61,095 nt of DNA from JBBRNH01 sp038230415 (GTDB lineage: Bacteria; Bacteroidota; Bacteroidia; Cytophagales; Spirosomataceae): the NCBI GenBank assembly GCA_038230415.1, contig JBBRNH010000024.1, positions 1-61,095 on the forward strand. Reading direction: 5' to 3'. How positions within the stretch are numbered: the stretch's first letter is position 1; every line of letters begins with the position of its first letter. Positions 44,827-53,581 of the stretch are shown here, in pieces. Under the pieces are notes generated by a model. That model searched no databases, had not been told where the DNA came from, and saw nothing but the letters and a program-made list of their open reading frames with translations. A program made the position numbers and the translations under genes.

Positions 44827-46275
44827 CTAATCAACTAAGCCCGTTTGTGCTGGCCCGGTTACCAAAAACCCATTGACCCACGTTTGCCCGATAGCCGTGC
44901 CACGCCGGAGTAAAAACGTCGGCACCTGCCCCAACCGGAGCGGATTGGCGGGCAAAATCCCATCGCGCAGCAAGTGAACGGGCGCATTTAGCACCGGCCC
45001 GCGCCTGCCCTGCCGCACCCGAAACGCCACCACGCCCTGCTGCCGAAGCGCGGCAAGGTCAAGTTTTTGCAGGTCGGCAACCGTGTTCAATGTATCAGCA
45101 TGAAGGTTGGCCGGGGTCAGTGTCAGGCCGGTGGCATCAATCTCCTGCAAACCATGAAACGTTGACAAATCGCCGAGGTCGTCAAGCTGACTGCGGTAAT
45201 AAAAATCAGTTGCGCCGGATGTGTTCACTTCATAGCGATTGATACCGAGGTCAAGCGTTACGGGTTTGCCGTTTTGCACAGTTTGCACGTTCCGAATCAG
45301 CACATCGAACAGGGCGCGGCCATTTTCGGGGATGGCGGTATAGTCAGCCGTGCTTTCCTGCTCATAGCTCCCGGTGGCAATGGCATCCAACGCGGTCAGC
45401 ATCGCCACAAAGTTTAGCTTGCGGATGTACTGTTTTTCGGGGTCGTTGGCATAGCCGCCCGATTCGATCAGAATCAGCGTCGTTCCCCATTTCTGGATAT
45501 TATCGCCAAAGGCACGGGGTTCAAACTCATCGTCATACCGGCCAATCTGACCCGGAATAAACGGTTGCAACACCCGGTTCATGCCCGCAATAAGTTGCAT
45601 CGAGCGTTTCCTGACCGGATTTAACGACCGTTTTTCATCAAAAGCGGTTGCCAGAAACGACAGCGTAGCTTGCTTGCCAGTCTTGCCAACGCCATAGCGC
45701 GGGTTTTGGTCGTGCAGATTAAACCCGACCAACGGTTTCAGGCTCTGTTGCAGGCTTTTGAGCAGTACTGATTCGGGCGATTGCAGCCGGAGCGCGTCGC
45801 GGTTCATGTCAATATCCATCGCCGTTCGGCGTTGCCAGCGTTCGGCCCCGTCGGGGTTCAGCATCGGCACAAAATACAGCGTGGTGTTGGTCAGGATGCG
45901 CTGCCGGAGATCATCGAAACTGTCATTTTTGGCTTGCAGGAAGTTAAAGATGTCGAACAACGCCATCGTGGCGGTGGCTTCGTCGCCGTGCATCTGCGAC
46001 CAAAACAACACCTTTGCCGAGCCATTCCCGGCCTGAACCTGATAAATAGCGCGTTTCTCAACCGATTCGCCAATCGTCGTAACTGACAGTGGATCAGTTA
46101 ATTTATTCAGCAACGGAACCATGTCTCGGTGTTTGAACCGGCGCAACATCAGGGCTTTTTCTTTGTAGGCATCATGGGCATCGTGCAGCCGATGGGCAAG
46201 GGCTACGTCGGTCTGCGCGGAAGTAAGCGAAGGAATCATCAGGGCAAGAATCAGCCAGAACGGGGTGGCTTTCAT
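44827..46275 (-). CDS. M14-family zinc carboxypeptidase
   Basis: A 482-residue exported peptidase. The start at 46275 gives a good signal peptide (MKATPFWLILALMIPSLTSA); the upstream ATG would add 20 residues lacking a signal. The zinc site is QMHGDEATATM (His96, Glu99), with PMLNPDGAERWQRRTAMDIDMNRD giving the substrate-binding Arg/Asn pattern. The third ligand is probably the His of GFNLHDQNPRYG, and the catalytic Glu that of LILIESGGY. A C-terminal beta domain of about 150 residues follows. It would trim C-terminal amino acids from peptides. Confidence 0.88.
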   Translation of the reverse strand: MKATPFWLILALMIPSLTSAQTDVALAHRLHDAHDAYKEKALMLRRFKHRDMVPLLNKLTDPLSVTTIGESVEKRAIYQVQAGNGSAKVLFWSQMHGDEATATMALFDIFNFLQAKNDSFDDLRQRILTNTTLYFVPMLNPDGAERWQRRTAMDIDMNRDALRLQSPESVLLKSLQQSLKPLVGFNLHDQNPRYGVGKTGKQATLSFLATAFDEKRSLNPVRKRSMQLIAGMNRVLQPFIPGQIGRYDDEFEPRAFGDNIQKWGTTLILIESGGYANDPEKQYIRKLNFVAMLTALDAIATGSYEQESTADYTAIPENGRALFDVLIRNVQTVQNGKPVTLDLGINRYEVNTSGATDFYYRSQLDDLGDLSTFHGLQEIDATGLTLTPANLHADTLNTVADLQKLDLAALRQQGVVAFRVRQGRRGPVLNAPVHLLRDGILPANPLRLGQVPTFLLRRGTAIGQTWVNGFLVTGPAQTGLVD

Positions 46276-46334
46276 GAAGTTTGTAGTAAACCGGATTTTG
46301 CCAAAAGTACGGGATTTCAGGGTGTCCTGACTCA

Positions 46335-46724
46335 TCAGAATCGTTGCCCCAGCCCCAGCCCGCCCGCCGAGGCCAGCAAACAGAACACTACGTTGAGGCC
46401 AATATTCAGCAGGGCGGCTCCGATTCGGCCCGTTTGCAACAGTATCAGCGTATCCTGACTAAAACTCGAAAACGTGCTGAGACCGCCACAAAAACCCACG
46501 CCCACCAGCAACCGTACCATGTCGTTACCAGTTCGGGCCAGGCCAAAACCAACCATACCGCCCAGCACAAAACTCGCCACGACATTCACAACTAAAATGC
46601 TGACCGGAAAAGCCGCGCCCGCCAACTGCGCCAGCATCAATCGCCCAAGCCCGTAGCGAACCACGCTGCCAATGCCCCCGCCGACAAACACGAGCGTAAA
46701 TGAATTCGTAAAAAATGCGTTCAT
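46335..46724 (-). CDS. crcB: Fluoride efflux protein CrcB/Fluc
   Basis: A 129-residue four-helix membrane protein forming dimeric fluoride channels. Family motifs are GGGIGSVVRYGLGR near residue 15, VVNVVASFVLGG near 46 and GFCGGLSTFSSFSQDT near 76-92. The ATG at 46724 is chosen because the upstream in-frame extension lacks the family opening. I looked for a fluoride riboswitch upstream and found no matching consensus. The gene stands 59 bases from the M14 start and may be co-transcribed with it. Confidence 0.93.
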   Translation of the reverse strand: MNAFFTNSFTLVFVGGGIGSVVRYGLGRLMLAQLAGAAFPVSILVVNVVASFVLGGMVGFGLARTGNDMVRLLVGVGFCGGLSTFSSFSQDTLILLQTGRIGAALLNIGLNVVFCLLASAGGLGLGQRF

Positions 46725-46876
46725 ATCGCCAAACCTACGGAGAAATGAGGTTGGTTTCGTAGTTTGCAAGCCTACCTTTTTCAAAGCCAGCAAAGACTGC
46801 CGACCAGACCGAAACGTTGACCAAAATCTGCGTAAATCCGACCAATCTGCATCATCTGCGTTTCCTCATTACTTAC

Positions 46877-48205
46877 ATGCCACAACGAACCCAACTCATC
46901 AAACTCCTCGGCGTGGGCTTCGGCATTGCCGTTACCATCGGCGGCACCATCGGCACGGGTATTCTCCGCAAGCCCGGCCCCATTGCCCAGCAACTTCTTG
47001 ACCCCGTGCTGATTATTGCCGTTTGGTTAGCGGTTGGTGTTTATGCCCTCGTCGGGTCATTGTCGGTGATTGAGTTGGGTACGATGTTCCCGAAGGCCGG
47101 GGCGTGGTATGTGTATTCTCGGCGGGCGTTTGGCAATTATGCCGGGTTTGTGGTTGGTATTTCGAGTTGGCTTGGCACGGTGGCGGCTATGGCCTTCGGT
47201 GCCTCGGTGATGAGCGAGTACATCGGGCTGCTCGTGCCGGGTTTGGCGGGATCGTTGCAACTCGTTGCCATCGGGATTTTGGTGGCCTTTGCCGGGTTTC
47301 ACTGGATTGGGGTTCGGTCGGCGAGCCGGGCGCAGGAGGTGATGAGCTTTGTGAAAGCCGTTGGCCTGCTGCTGTTTGTGGCACTTTGCTTTCTTTACAA
47401 ACCCGCCGGGTCAACAGCCGCGCTATCGCCCGAAACGCTGAAACCCGTTGCCGAAGGCGGCATTTGGCTGGGTGTGCTGGTGGCGTTGCAGTCGGTGTTT
47501 TATACTTACGACGGCTGGCACACGGCGGCTTATTTTACCGAAGAAGACGTAAACCCCGACAAAAACCTGCCCCGTTCGATGGTGACGGGCGTGCTGCTCA
47601 TTATCGGAATCTATATTTTGGTGAATCTGGCCCTGCTCTACGTGCTGCCCATGAGCCAGTTAGCCACCTCGAAACTGCCCGCTGCCGATGCGGTTCAGTT
47701 GATTTACGGCCCGGCCAGTGCCAAAATCGTGACGTTTTTGCTGATGATTTCGATTATGGGGATTCTCAACGCCCAGATCATGTTTAGCCCCCGTGTGCTG
47801 TTTGCCATGTCGCGCGACGGGCTGTTTTTTAAGGCCGGGGCCAGTATCAACGCGGGCGGCACACCGGGCGTGGCAATGCTGCTCACCGCAGCCGGGTCTG
47901 TTGCCCTGATTCTGACCAACACCTACGCCAAACTCTCTGATGTTGCCACGTTCTTTTTTGTACTCTGCTATGCGTCGGGCTTTGCGTCGCTCATTCAACT
48001 CCGCAAAACCGAGCCTGACCTCCGCCGACCGTTTCGGGCCTGGGGCTACCCGTTTTCGACCTGGACACTACTTATCATATCACTGGCATTTCTGGCGGGC
48101 GTGGTCATCACCGACCCCTGGAGCAGTGCCTACGCCGTTGCATTTATGGCGGTGAGTTATCCGGTGTATAGAATTGTAACGCGGGTGGAAACCCGCAGAC
48201 AATGA
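46877..48205 (+). CDS. APC-family amino-acid permease
   Basis: A 442-residue inner-membrane transporter with about 12 helices. The APC signature GGTIGTGILRKPGPIAQ lies near residues 21-37, GAWYVYSRRAFGNYAGFVVG near 75-95, and FYTYDGWHTAAYFTEEDVNPDKNLPRS near 210-235. The substrate is probably an amino acid. The ATG at 46877 is preferred to 46817 because the extra 20 residues are not membrane-like or conserved. The last codons fall inside a GCGGGTGGAAACCCGC palindrome belonging to the repeat family described at 48181-48290. Confidence 0.9.
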   Translation: MPQRTQLIKLLGVGFGIAVTIGGTIGTGILRKPGPIAQQLLDPVLIIAVWLAVGVYALVGSLSVIELGTMFPKAGAWYVYSRRAFGNYAGFVVGISSWLGTVAAMAFGASVMSEYIGLLVPGLAGSLQLVAIGILVAFAGFHWIGVRSASRAQEVMSFVKAVGLLLFVALCFLYKPAGSTAALSPETLKPVAEGGIWLGVLVALQSVFYTYDGWHTAAYFTEEDVNPDKNLPRSMVTGVLLIIGIYILVNLALLYVLPMSQLATSKLPAADAVQLIYGPASAKIVTFLLMISIMGILNAQIMFSPRVLFAMSRDGLFFKAGASINAGGTPGVAMLLTAAGSVALILTNTYAKLSDVATFFFVLCYASGFASLIQLRKTEPDLRRPFRAWGYPFSTWTLLIISLAFLAGVVITDPWSSAYAVAFMAVSYPVYRIVTRVETRRQ

Positions 48206-48290
48206 GAAACAAAAAAGGCGGGTTTCCACCCGCCCTACATTAGACCACATCCAGACAATGAAAAATAAAAAGGCGGGGTTTCCACCCGCC
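48181..48290. repeat. GGGTGGAAACCC hairpin repeats
   Basis: Three related hairpins: GCGGGTGGAAACCCGC at 48181-48196, GGCGGGTTTCCACCCGCC at 48217-48234, and a one-base-longer copy at 48272-48290. The last two lie in near-copies of a 44-base unit beginning CAGACAATGA (48196 and 48252). On the minus strand each is followed by T-rich sequence. Confidence 0.8.
48272..48290 (-). terminator. Terminator of the zincin gene
   Basis: GGCGGG/CCCGCC stem (48272-48277, 48285-48290) lying 5 bases beyond the stop of the zincin gene on the minus strand, followed by TTTTTATTTTT. The second copy at 48217-48234 is a backup. Strong by position. Confidence 0.75.
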
Positions 48291-48295
48291 CTACA

Positions 48296-51019
48296 CTACT
48301 TGGCAATCACCAATTTCCGGGTTTGCGACGAATCACCGGCCTGCAACCGCAGGAAATAAAGCCCGTTGGGTAACTGGCTCAAATCCAGCGATTCGCTGAC
48401 GGTGGTTCCGTTTTTGACCGATACCGATTGTTGCCGCAGGGTCTGCCCGGTGGGGCCGCTGATGCTCAGGGCGGCTTCGGTGGCCGGGGTGGTCAGTTCG
48501 GCTTCAACCCGCACCAGTCCGCCAGCCGTTGGGTTCGGATAGACCCGGAACTGCGCGTCGCGGGATAGTGGCTCAGCAGCTAACACTTTGGGGGCTGCCG
48601 GTGCCTGAATCGCCAGATTGTCAATGGCCCAGCCCCATCCCCGCGCCAGTTGGTCGGCAAACAGCCGGAACCGGATCAGCACTACGTCACCCGCCTTGAA
48701 CTTGCCGTTGTCGAGCATCGAGAACGACCGTTTTTTGAACAGGCTGGGCGTTCCTGGCGCGGTTGAGTTATCTTCCGTTGTAGTCGTGTTCCCCGACAAG
48801 ACAGTAAACGTGGCAATTTTGCTGTTCCAGGCGGCAAGCCAATCAGACTGGTCGCGGCAGTCATAACCATCTAAAAAGGGGAGCCAGTTTTTGCCGTTGT
48901 CTTTTGAGCCTTCCACAATCACATAATCATAAAAATCGCTCTGGGTATAGTCGGTGCCATCGCCGGGTTCAACCAGAGCGATTTCATCGAATCGAATCGT
49001 GGCACTGTCGGGGTTGGCCTTAATCTTGATCGGGGCCAGCAGGTTTACCATGTAATCGCTTTGGAAGAAAATATCACCACCATCGCTGTACGGGTGCGCC
49101 GAATGGATAGCTCCATCGGTAAAGCTGGCCGGTTGAGTGATGGAGAAACTATCCATCACAAAATCAGTAGCGACGGCGGCTGCACTACTTAGCGAACTAC
49201 TGTATGTGTTGCGGACGGTTGCCTGCGGAGCCACCACGTTAATGGTATAAAAACCCTGGGCCGGGAGCGTGGTGGTATTTTTGGCAACGGCTTTATCGCG
49301 GGTGACAAGCCGGTAGGTGATCTGGTCTCCGCCTTTCAGTGTGCCTTTCGGAAAGATTATGAAGCTAAACCGGGCATCGGACACGCCAAGCGCGTTGGCA
49401 CCATCTACCAATCGTGCGCCGGGCCGGGCAACACCGTTGAGTTTCAGTTCAACGTAGGCCGTGTCTAAATTGTTGAATCGGTCGTCAGACACCAACGCCG
49501 TTAGCAATAGCGTATCGGCCCCCGACTGGATAAGGTACGGCTGAGCCACGTGCTGGGTAATGGTTGGTGCTATATTATCGGGACCAACCACAAAATTATG
49601 CACAATCTGTCCGCCCGATGTATTCTTGCCGGGGTTGGTATAGACCCTTCCGGCAGCATCTTTGGCTTCAAAGTAGTAAGTGAACTCGCCCGATGCCTGG
49701 CTGGCGGGCAGCGAGTAACTATAGATACTGCTGGTGCCAGCGCGAGTGAGCGGAACCGATTGAAGTGCTGTGAGACTCCTGGGGGCAGCGGCTCCGATGG
49801 CTCCTTTGTAGAGGTATAATTTTACCGAAGCGGCATCGAAAAGCGTATCGCTGATAACGGTTGTCGTGAACGATAACGGTTTAACGGTTTCTGTATCAAT
49901 GAACGGTGTGTGCAGCACCGATGTCGTTTTCCATTCCATATCCTGAAATATACCCAGCATGGCCGGTCCCGGATTGTGAACCACCTCGGCATTGCCAATA
50001 ATCGGACTCATCAGCGAGTTTGCGTTGCCTGCCGGATAAGTCGCTTCGTCTAAGTGCGAAATGCTGGAGCCTGAACTATACGTGGCCGGGGCATACAGTT
50101 TAGGTTTGATGCCGGCCAGTTTAACGGCTGCCGGGCCATTGAAAAACAGGTTTCTGCCGACCAATGGCCGGTAAAGTGCGGCTGCAGTAGCAAAAACCGT
50201 CTGGTCGAGGAGCCGTTGGCTTTGGGCGTTCTCGATAAAGTTGTCATACACCGCCGGGGCTACATTAATACCACCTTCGCTGGTGGCAGCATTAACGGCA
50301 AAGCGGCTGCTGAATCCTAAGCCATGCCCCAGTTCGTGCAGCACAACGGTGGCTAAGTCGGTCTGATTGGCGGCTGGTTTGCCATCGGTGCCGTAATACC
50401 AATTGGGGTTATTGCTGGCAAATTCGGCTACAATATCAGAACTATCGGGGTGGTTAATGGCGCGTCGGGCAATTCGTTCAGCCAGTGCCATCGCATAATA
50501 GCTGGTTGCTTTCTGGGCACCTTCGGGGCTAAATACCGCAAACTGACTGAACGCCCGGCCCAACACACCCGATGGCAAGGCAAACCAACTGGCTTTTACC
50601 CGAATTGGCACCGGCGACGAAATCTGCGTACTCCAGATGTCAACGGCATACTGAAACGCTTTCTGCGCTTCGGGCGTAAACCCGTTGTAGGTCACCACAA
50701 ACGTGGCCGTTGTTGGGGCCGCTATCCGGGCGTTGGGCAATTGGCTCCCCGGCTGAACAAATCCGTCGGGCGCACCAACGCGGGTAAACATATTCTCCTT
50801 GCTAAAGACACAAACGGGCATCTCGCCCGGCACCGTCCGCAGTCCCTGCACAAATTTCTGATACGACGTGGCCGGTTGCTTCGTCTGTACTGATTTCGGG
50901 GCAGTCGGCACGCGCCCGGCACGCCGGAGATACGCCGACACATCCTGACCGATACTGGTGCCGCCTGTGAGCAGCAATGCGGTTAGCCAGAGCCAACCAA
51001 CGCGGGTAAAGTTTTTCAT
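48296..51019 (-). CDS. Secreted zinc metalloprotease-like protein with T9SS sorting domain
   Basis: A 907-residue exported protein. Signal peptide to about residue 24; a zincin-like domain with HELGH at 228-232 in VVLHELGHGLGFSSRF; several beta-sandwich segments (near 370-700); and a C-terminal type A sorting domain (FRVYPNPTAGGLVRVEAEL through LPNGLYFLRLQAG to KLVIAK). The position 11 residues after the first His is Ser, not the His of true metzincins, so the third zinc ligand must lie elsewhere. It is likely cargo of the type IX system, with PorW in this window. The substrate is unknown; an adhesin-like or proteolytic role is possible. Confidence 0.8.
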   Translation of the reverse strand: MKNFTRVGWLWLTALLLTGGTSIGQDVSAYLRRAGRVPTAPKSVQTKQPATSYQKFVQGLRTVPGEMPVCVFSKENMFTRVGAPDGFVQPGSQLPNARIAAPTTATFVVTYNGFTPEAQKAFQYAVDIWSTQISSPVPIRVKASWFALPSGVLGRAFSQFAVFSPEGAQKATSYYAMALAERIARRAINHPDSSDIVAEFASNNPNWYYGTDGKPAANQTDLATVVLHELGHGLGFSSRFAVNAATSEGGINVAPAVYDNFIENAQSQRLLDQTVFATAAALYRPLVGRNLFFNGPAAVKLAGIKPKLYAPATYSSGSSISHLDEATYPAGNANSLMSPIIGNAEVVHNPGPAMLGIFQDMEWKTTSVLHTPFIDTETVKPLSFTTTVISDTLFDAASVKLYLYKGAIGAAAPRSLTALQSVPLTRAGTSSIYSYSLPASQASGEFTYYFEAKDAAGRVYTNPGKNTSGGQIVHNFVVGPDNIAPTITQHVAQPYLIQSGADTLLLTALVSDDRFNNLDTAYVELKLNGVARPGARLVDGANALGVSDARFSFIIFPKGTLKGGDQITYRLVTRDKAVAKNTTTLPAQGFYTINVVAPQATVRNTYSSSLSSAAAVATDFVMDSFSITQPASFTDGAIHSAHPYSDGGDIFFQSDYMVNLLAPIKIKANPDSATIRFDEIALVEPGDGTDYTQSDFYDYVIVEGSKDNGKNWLPFLDGYDCRDQSDWLAAWNSKIATFTVLSGNTTTTEDNSTAPGTPSLFKKRSFSMLDNGKFKAGDVVLIRFRLFADQLARGWGWAIDNLAIQAPAAPKVLAAEPLSRDAQFRVYPNPTAGGLVRVEAELTTPATEAALSISGPTGQTLRQQSVSVKNGTTVSESLDLSQLPNGLYFLRLQAGDSSQTRKLVIAK

Positions 51020-51209
51020 TTGGTTCGGTATTCGTTATGTCAAAATAGTTGGGTAAGATACTATCTGTTACGCAAAAACGCTCAAAAACGATGGCTCGTA
51101 TCAGATTAAGTGTTTATTAAAAAAATCCTAACCCCCAACCGACTCATCGGACTGCCCCTAAACAGGGGGTTTTGTGAGCCAGACAAAGGCGAAAGCCCGG
51201 TTTTGTCTG

Positions 51210-51217
51210 TAAATTTG
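51210..51217 (+). promoter_or_regulatory. Candidate -7 box for recQ
   Basis: TAAATTTG fits TAnnTTTG and ends 9 bases before the ATG at 51227. That would make the recQ transcript nearly leaderless. No -33 element at normal spacing was found. Confidence 0.35.
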
Positions 51218-51226
51218 ACCTGTTCC

Positions 51227-53164
51227 ATGATGTCGCCAACCGAAATTTTACAGCACTACTGGGGTTACGATTCCTTCCGACCCATGCAGGAAGACGTAGT
51301 GCAGGCCGTGCTGTCGGGGCAGGACGCGCTGGTACTGATGCCAACCGGGGGCGGCAAATCGCTGTGTTTTCAGGTGCCGACCCTGGCTCAGGCTGGTATC
51401 TGCATTGTGGTTACGCCCCTCATCGCGCTCATGAAAGATCAGGTCGAAGCCCTGCGTCGGCGCGGGATTCCGGCCTCGGCGGTGTTTTCGGGGATGCACT
51501 GGCGCGAAATTGACACCACCCTTGACAATTGCATCTACGGCAACACCAAGTTTTTGTACGTCTCGCCGGAACGACTCCAGACCGAAATCATGATCGAGCG
51601 GGCCAAACAGATGAACGTCTGTCTATTGGCCGTTGACGAAGCCCACTGCATCTCGGCCTGGGGCTACGATTTTCGCCCGCCATATCTGCAAATCGCCGAA
51701 TTTCGGTCGTTTCTGCCCGCGTCCACGCCCGTTATCGCGCTCACGGCTTCAGCCACGCCTACTGTCCAGACCGACATCATCGAGCGGCTGCAACTCCGGC
51801 CCGGCCCCAACAAACAGCCCGTTGTGTTTCGGCAGAGTTTTGCCCGGCCCAATTTGTCTTATTCCGTTTTTCGGGACGATAACAAAGAAGCCCGGCTGCT
51901 GCGGGTGCTGACCAACGTGCCGGGTTGCGGCATTGTGTATGTGCGGAGTCGGCGGCAAACCGAGCAGATAGCGGCCTGGCTGACGCGGCAGGGCATTGCG
52001 GCCAATTTTTACCACGCCGGTCTCTCGACCCAACAACGCGCCGACCGGCAGGATGCCTGGCTAACCGACAAAACCCGCATCATCGTGGCAACCAATGCCT
52101 TCGGGATGGGTATTGACAAGCCGGGGGTACGGGCCGTTGTTCATCTCGACGTGCCAGAAAGTCTCGAAGCCTATTATCAGGAAGCGGGCCGCGCCGGGCG
52201 CGATGGCGAACGCGCCTACGCCGTGCTGCTCGGCACTGCCGGTGATTTAGATACGATGGCGTTTAAACAGGCCCAGCAATTTCCGTCAGTGGCGTTGCTG
52301 CGGCAGGTGTATCAGGCGGTGGCGAATTACTTAGCGGTGCCGGTCGGAAACGGGCAGTTTGTGAGTTACGATTTTGACCTGCAAACCCTTATCAGCACCT
52401 TCAACCTGCCCCCGCAGGAGACGCATTTCGCGCTGAAAGAACTGCAACATCAGGGATTTCTGGAACTGAGCGAAGGGTATTTTCGACCCTCGCGGCTGAA
52501 AATGGCCGTTGACCACCGGCAACTTTATGAATTTCAGGTGATGAACTCCCGCTATGACTCCTTCCTGAAAATGGTGTTGCGGATTTACGGGGGCGAATTG
52601 TTCACCGATTTCCTGGCGATTTCAGAGTCGCAAATTGCCAAGGCGTTTCTGGTAAGTCAGGCCGAGGTGGTGGCCCTGTTGACGCAACTCCACGAGCGGA
52701 ATATCCTGACCTACGAACCGCAAAAAGACAAGCCGCAATTAACGCTGCTCACGCCCCGGCTCGATGCGCCCACGCTGACGGTTGACGTTATGGCCCTGAA
52801 CCAACGCCGTGAACGGGCCAAAGCCAACCTCCGGGCCATTGCCGATTATGTGCAAAATACCGCCCAGTGCCGCACCCGGATTATTCAGGGCTATTTCGGC
52901 GAGGCTCCCGGCGATGCCTGCGGGATTTGCGACACCTGCCTGAAAAACAAACCCCGCCCCCACCCCGCCGACGTATTGCACGGCCAACTCCGGGCCTACC
53001 TCATGCAGGCGAATGGCTCCGGGGTTTCGCCCCGGCAATTGGCCGATGCCTTTGCCCGCACCAATGCCGACGCGCTCGCCAACGCCGTGCGTCAGATGCT
53101 CGACAGTGGCGAATTACAGTATAACGAGGGCGGAAATTTAGCGTTGTCTGTCACACCCAACTAA
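51227..53164 (+). CDS. RecQ-family ATP-dependent DNA helicase
   Basis: A 645-residue 3'-5' DNA helicase acting in recombination and repair. The helicase core shows Walker A MPTGGGKS near residue 45, DEAHCISAWGYDFRP near 140, TASAT near 180 and motif VI QEAGRAGRDG near 320. The RQC region has the zinc-binding cysteines in CRTRIIQGYFGE...CGICDTC near 550-570. A separate HRDC domain is not evident. I start at ATG 51227 (or the adjacent 51230) because the in-frame extension from 51110 lacks conserved sequence. Confidence 0.93.
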   Translation: MMSPTEILQHYWGYDSFRPMQEDVVQAVLSGQDALVLMPTGGGKSLCFQVPTLAQAGICIVVTPLIALMKDQVEALRRRGIPASAVFSGMHWREIDTTLDNCIYGNTKFLYVSPERLQTEIMIERAKQMNVCLLAVDEAHCISAWGYDFRPPYLQIAEFRSFLPASTPVIALTASATPTVQTDIIERLQLRPGPNKQPVVFRQSFARPNLSYSVFRDDNKEARLLRVLTNVPGCGIVYVRSRRQTEQIAAWLTRQGIAANFYHAGLSTQQRADRQDAWLTDKTRIIVATNAFGMGIDKPGVRAVVHLDVPESLEAYYQEAGRAGRDGERAYAVLLGTAGDLDTMAFKQAQQFPSVALLRQVYQAVANYLAVPVGNGQFVSYDFDLQTLISTFNLPPQETHFALKELQHQGFLELSEGYFRPSRLKMAVDHRQLYEFQVMNSRYDSFLKMVLRIYGGELFTDFLAISESQIAKAFLVSQAEVVALLTQLHERNILTYEPQKDKPQLTLLTPRLDAPTLTVDVMALNQRRERAKANLRAIADYVQNTAQCRTRIIQGYFGEAPGDACGICDTCLKNKPRPHPADVLHGQLRAYLMQANGSGVSPRQLADAFARTNADALANAVRQMLDSGELQYNEGGNLALSVTPN

Positions 53165-53198
53165 AGCCTGGCGGCTGTGACAGACAACGCTACTCCTA

Positions 53199-53558
53199 CT
53201 ATTCCCCTACCGACCGCGACCGCGATACCATTTCAGCCCGCCGACGGGCAACGGCCACCCGGTCGCCGTTGGTGAGCCTGAGCCAGTATTCATCGGGCTG
53301 ACTGACAGCCACATAGACCCGGTTGACGAGGTGCTTGCGGTGCAGCCGCAGAAACGCGCCGGGCGGCATCCGGTCGTGCAGGCGTTTGATGGTGAGGGCT
53401 ACCAGCAGCCGCGAGCCGTCGGCAAAGACGCAGGTGGTGTAGTTACCGATGCCTTCGAGCCGGACAATCTGGCTGAAGGCCACCCACCGGCGGCATCCCC
53501 GAAAGGGCAGCAGCAACGCCGTTGCCGACGAGAGTAGGGTGGTGTAGGATATGGTCAT
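53199..53558 (-). CDS. Stand-alone LytTR DNA-binding protein
   Basis: A 119-residue protein consisting almost only of a LytTR domain: IVRLEGIGNYTTCVFADGSRLLVALTIKRLHDRM, then FLRLHRKHLVNRVYV, the usual binding-domain pattern. There is no receiver domain. The N-terminal 25 residues are partly hydrophobic. It is downstream of the FG-GAP gene on the same strand (24-base gap), so both may be one unit. Lone LytTR proteins are common in Bacteroidota and usually regulate surface or stress genes. The target is unknown. Confidence 0.85.
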   Translation of the reverse strand: MTISYTTLLSSATALLLPFRGCRRWVAFSQIVRLEGIGNYTTCVFADGSRLLVALTIKRLHDRMPPGAFLRLHRKHLVNRVYVAVSQPDEYWLRLTNGDRVAVARRRAEMVSRSRSVGE

Positions 53559-53581
53559 GGTGTTGGCCGGATAGCAATGGG

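Noticed and set aside
46725..46876. Fluoride riboswitch upstream of crcB
   Set aside because: The sequence upstream of crcB on the minus strand lacks the conserved fluoride aptamer pattern, and the gap is shared with the divergent permease promoter.
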